NCBI GenBank assembly: GCA_021613335.1
Contig: JAJTWR010000260.1
Span: forward strand, 1,677,501 to 1,741,500
Reading direction: 5' to 3'
From: Whitmania pigra
Lineage: Eukaryota; Annelida; Clitellata; Hirudinida; Haemopidae
DNA length: 64,000 bases
Shown here: positions 59,421-64,000 of the stretch, one piece after another
Layout of the letters: each line of letters opens with the position of its first letter
Position numbering within the stretch: position 1 is the first letter of the stretch
Position numbers and translations under genes: made by a program
Notes under the pieces: model-generated
Database searches by the model: none
What the model was told of the DNA's origin: nothing
What the model saw: the letters and a program-made list of their open reading frames with translations, nothing else

Positions 59421-62400
59421 TACAAATATAGACAAATTACAGTAATTGTAATTTTAATTATTGGTTTATACTTTATTACATTAATATTTCACCAAACTTT
59501 AGTGATATTAAATTAATAGCTTATAATTCAACATATTATTGCTGGTGCAACAGACCTATGGTGCGAGAATATTGTATATTGTATATTGTGAATGCCGGCT
59601 GACAATCTTGGCTACCTAACCTGTGCCTCTAGCTATGCAACGGACGTTAGTAAAACATTCTTCATTTCTTAACTAGGGCTTACTTTCTGGGAAACATGGT
59701 ACAAATGGCGTCGAAAGTAAATTGACTCATGTTGAGCAATAAATGTGTATATATATATATATATATATAACATTGCAGGTATATCTATAGGCAGAGTGGA
59801 GCAAATGAATCGAAATGGCGTTGAGAATCTTTCAAACTTTGAAACTGAAAAATTCAGCCATGTTTGAAATGAAGCTCCTTTAAGTGCTATGCTTGAAATA
59901 GTCATATTTATTTATTTGATTAAGGAAGGTTACATTACAAAGACGATTTAGACTAGAAATCAGATTTATGTATTATTTAATTGATTAAAGTCCTTTGCAT
60001 AACTAGGATGATTTCGACTTACTAATAATCAGAGATATATCAACTTGTTTTGCTTTGAAGATGAGACATAATTGTGGGCGAATATTCAATTTTCAGTCCA
60101 ATTATCGAGCCATCATTACTTAGGCTGGTTTAAAATTTATTTATTTCCAAATTTTTATTGATATTTATTTATTTATAGTTTTATTAATTAACTTGTTGCT
60201 CCAAAGATGTCGTTTTATTCAAATGCCTTCAATGGAGCTTCCACGAACGAAGCAAGGATCAATATTTTGTCGCACACTCTGCTCGCCATTCTGCATTCTT
60301 CCTCCCATCACATAGTTTAACCATCATCATCATCACATAATTTAATCATCATCAGCATCATCACATAATTTAATCATTTAGCTTATCATTATCAACTAAT
60401 TGATATTCACTATTCTTTTTATCTTATAATTTATTGTTATTACTCTTGTTATTACGTAATTGTTATTTGGTAATGGCTTAGAATAAATAATGTATTTTAT
60501 AATTCATTAGTGCGTTATTTTATCTAAAACAATTCGACACTTAATAATTCAAGGAAATTAAAATGATTAAACTGAATTGCATGCTGAGTTAAATCATTGA
60601 TCTAACTTTTATCAAATATAATCAACTGTGCACATCCTGTAAGTGATAATAAGAGAATAAGATATCATCGCATGCTTCTAAAGTCTATTTTAATCAACGG
60701 ATGATGATGACGATTAACAAGGATGTTTATGAAAATAATCATGACGACGATGATCATAGCGAATAATAACTAAAAAATTATCAATGGCTAATAAATGCTA
60801 AGCGGAAACGTCGAATTGTGTTGTTTATGAACAAATGGATAAATTATTAATGAAATTATCTGAACACGTGCAATATTGGCCACACATCGATCAATGAAAG
60901 GCCACTCCCGCCTTGTTTTCAGACGCACCTGCTCTGTGTCGTCTGCCCGAACTGAAATGTTCATCCATTCATCTCTCCATCCTTCCATTCATTTTCCCAT
61001 CAATCCATCCACTTCAACTATTAATTTATCTCTCACCTAAATAATTAAAATTCCTAATTAAACATCAATAATCTTCAAAAACCTTAATAAACTTCAAAAT
61101 ATGACATCAATGATGATGTATTATGTTTATTTGTGATCCTCATCAATAAAAAAAATCATTAAACGTTCATCTTCTTACAAAAGAATTTCTTATCGTTTGC
61201 CTCAGAGTTATTTCTTAAACACCTTAACGACTTGTTAACAACTGCTAATTAAAATTGCTTACAATTGGCTACCGAACTCCTTCATCAGTTTTCATTTGAA
61301 TATTTAGTTTTACATTTCTCCCGACCACAGCCAAATGTTTTCCGTTGGTCATCATCGGTCATCACAAACAATTTGTTGCCTGTTCTCACCTGTACATGTA
61401 CCTGAAATTACTGGAAATATCACATTATTATTGGCATTGATTTTAATTTTCCAACAGTCGGCATGATTCACTGAAAACGGATAATATATACGGTGAGATA
61501 ATGACGACAACGGAGAAGAACCGGAACGGCGAAACAAAGAAAACATGTTTTGCGCACAAAACAAGTCAAAACTATTCGATTGAGAAGCAAGTCATTTTTC
61601 TTTTTAGAATTTGTGTTTTTTGATTTTTTGAATTTAGTTTCTTAGAAAATAATGCTTCAATGCTTTGGTTTTTTGCGTTAAGAAATAAATTAAATTGAAC
61701 CGATACGAACAAGTAAACTGCAATGACAATGTAATGCAATTTATTTTGTTTTATATTTTTTATTTATTTAACCGGTCGAAGGGCTAATAGCCACTAATAC
61801 GACCATCCTCAGCAAAAATGATACAAGTCAACATCGAGAGAGGAAAAGGAAGGTTGCAGATTAGTCGGTAATTGATAAAAATTTTGAAAAATCAATCTCG
61901 AGGATTAATGCTCTGAAACGGGAGAAAGTGCCAGCAGATACCACCTCGGGAATTCCGGAAAACAACAACTCTGTTCAAAAAATATTTTAGCGGTATTAGC
62001 CGAGCACTTCCCCTCACGTAACTTGAAGCATTGTCCCCGTGTTCGATTAAACTCTGAGAATTGAACAAAATTTAAAAGATCACTTTTCACGAGAACATTT
62101 AGTAATTTAAACTAAATATATAATTTCCATTTATTTATAAATCCATCAGTAATTATCACATTATGACATAGTTTAGATGAAACAGCCCAATGCAACACAA
62201 CACAATCCATTGCACCTCAGGATATCTTCATCTGTTGAAACTTAAAAAAACCACTGCTTTGTCACCGCAAATGATGCTCTTGCACTAAAACCTGAAGTTC
62301 AAAGATTTTTTTCCAAAGCCACGACTTCATCTGCCAGGTGATAATGATGATGACGATCCATCCTCGCAGTCTTTATTATCACCTGTGATTGGAATTCCCA

Positions 62401-64000
62401 ATTCCTAATTTTAAGTGTTCGAGTTATTTATAGTTAGTAATGTAGTCATGCAAATTCATGACAAAATATTCTTAAATGTTGGCACAAGACCAACCCAAGT
62501 GAAAATAAGACTAGTGAGTGATGAATGAGGATTCCACAGCAAGGAAACATTTCAAAAGCAACAAAGTAGAAGTTAATGAAGTGAAGTTTTTTGCTTCATT
62601 TTCTCTTGAGTTTTTTCTCATTTAGAAAAATAGCGAGTATTCTCAAGGTTGAAATTAAATTATTTAATACAATTATGTTAATTATACAATTTATAAATTA
62701 ATATAATGTAATCATAAATTAGTAAATAAATTTGTTGTTTCGTGGCTGTATTAATTCTTTTGAGAGATTTCTTCAGACGCCATGATACGTTGAGGTTTCC
62801 ATTTCATTCGACCAATATCATATCGGCTCATGTTTATTCATGAGTTGTGGGGCTTTCATTTTTATGAAGAACTATTTATTCATCTTGATAGTGCTATACT
62901 AAATCAGGAGTTATTCAGAAATGTACACCGCTATGTAATGTCGAGATACACGGTTTTTATGCATCGTGTTTTACAGTATTTAATAACATGCTTTATTACA
63001 TTTACAAAATACTCCTAATACGGGATCGGGATATAAATAAAAGTCACAATTGCATAGTAAAAAGTGGGTTTTGATTCGGGCGAACTGCTGCAGTTAAATG
63101 TTAAAAGCTGTTAAAGAATGGACGATACTTCATTCAAAATCAGCAAATTGTGTTAAGTTATTGGGTTGAGAGCTTCAAATACGTTATGAAATCAAACGCA
63201 GTATTTCTTTTTTGACCAAAGTTATCAAGGACACCTAAAGACAAGGACGCATAAAACGACATTTTTGATTGAGTTCAATTTAAAAGATTTTTTCAACTGT
63301 TTGAAAAACTTTAAATTTTTTCATTTTAATGCAGATCTTAAAAACTAAACAATTGAAACACATCGGAGCAGAGAATGCATCCTGGTGACATAGAATTGTT
63401 TACTCAAACATCGTTTGGACGCGAGAAAACACGAATGATAAATGGGAACTTTTTAAAGCGACTGAGGTGGAAAGGCAAGTAAACTCGAAGTTGGTTCATC
63501 GCAAACATTCGCTTTTGTCACTGCAGTGATTTTCCAAGAACACGCAATTCCAGACCACCACGAAGCACAACAGGAGAAAAAACTTCAACCGTCTTGTAAC
63601 GTTTTAGAACAAGAATTCTGAGTGAGGAAGTTTAGTTGTTCATTATTGGAGTCAAATGCAAAGATTTCAAAATTCAGTGGCATAAAGAAATTCATTTGAG
63701 AACCGCAACATTTGAACTCCAACATTCGGAGAACACGTGCGTTATTGTAAGCTTCAGTCGCTACAAATTCTGCCTTCGAGTCGCTTATTGCATCATCAAT
63801 CGATGGAAACCTCATTCCAATGAACGTGACAAAGTAACGGCTTCAAGCAAAACAAACCATTTCTGCGCCTAAATCGTGACAATTGATGCCGTTCTATTAA
63901 ATGTCATGGGAAATGTAAATTTATACAAATTCAATTCATGAGAAGATGAGGTTAAGTAGTTGTTAAGGTTGAGAAGAAAATCGCTAAAGGAAGATTGATT
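59421..64000. other. Terminal stretch without a recognisable gene
   Basis: AT-rich intergenic DNA. It contains a (TA)n tract at about 59746-59768, CATCATC microsatellites near 60320-60370 and a few chance open frames (for example 60788-60988 and 63636-63872) that match no family I recognise. No RNA gene was identified. Confidence 0.5.

Overview
This is a nuclear window from an invertebrate bilaterian animal. The evidence is spliced genes with small exons and GT-AG introns, AT-rich DNA, dense microsatellites, and many decayed eukaryotic DNA transposons, SINE-like and LINE pieces. The gene set (Meis/Hth, Numb, a DEKA-type voltage-gated sodium channel) is metazoan, and the channel is of the bilaterian Nav1 type. 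The sodium channel carries the GGSLEM...[11 protein letters not shown] context familiar from insect Para, but the species or phylum cannot be fixed from sequence alone. All exon borders below were read by eye from frame, splice sites and family conservation.

Layout. 1-4865: intron-like DNA upstream of the Meis homeobox exons, with a 23-bp tandem repeat, a 10-bp minisatellite and a ~290-bp TAA array. 4866-7319 (+): 3' part of a Meis/Homothorax TALE homeobox gene. 10024-13045 (+): Numb. 14012-16239 (-): ADP-dependent glucokinase. 16572-18338 (+): proteasome subunit PSMD8/Rpn12, head-to-head with the glucokinase. 18874-23042 (-): Hsp110/HSPA4 with a recognisable heat-shock promoter. 23874-28280 (-): VIP36/LMAN2 L-type lectin, with mariner, hAT and piggyBac-like debris in one intron. 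29272-32127 (+): BTB-BACK-Kelch protein. 33479-54255 (-): a complete Nav1 sodium channel alpha subunit in about 29 exons, with its introns full of hAT, Pogo, MITE, SINE-like and LINE remnants. 54256-64000: no gene seen; it holds several transposons with terminal inverted repeats, including a 1.06-kb foldback element.

The genes do not form one pathway. Several are housekeeping proteostasis or secretory genes (PSMD8, Hsp110, LMAN2), two are developmental regulators (Meis, Numb), and one is neuronal (Nav). The most notable observations are: a Phe-to-Leu change in the fast-inactivation motif of the sodium channel (MLM instead of IFM/MFM); a conserved U12-type AT-AC intron in the same gene, with a visible branch site; a perfect heat-shock element plus TATA box in front of Hsp110; and a set of nested mobile elements with intact target-site duplications. 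I did not find evidence for a wholly new biological system; the novelty is in these gene variants and repeat families.
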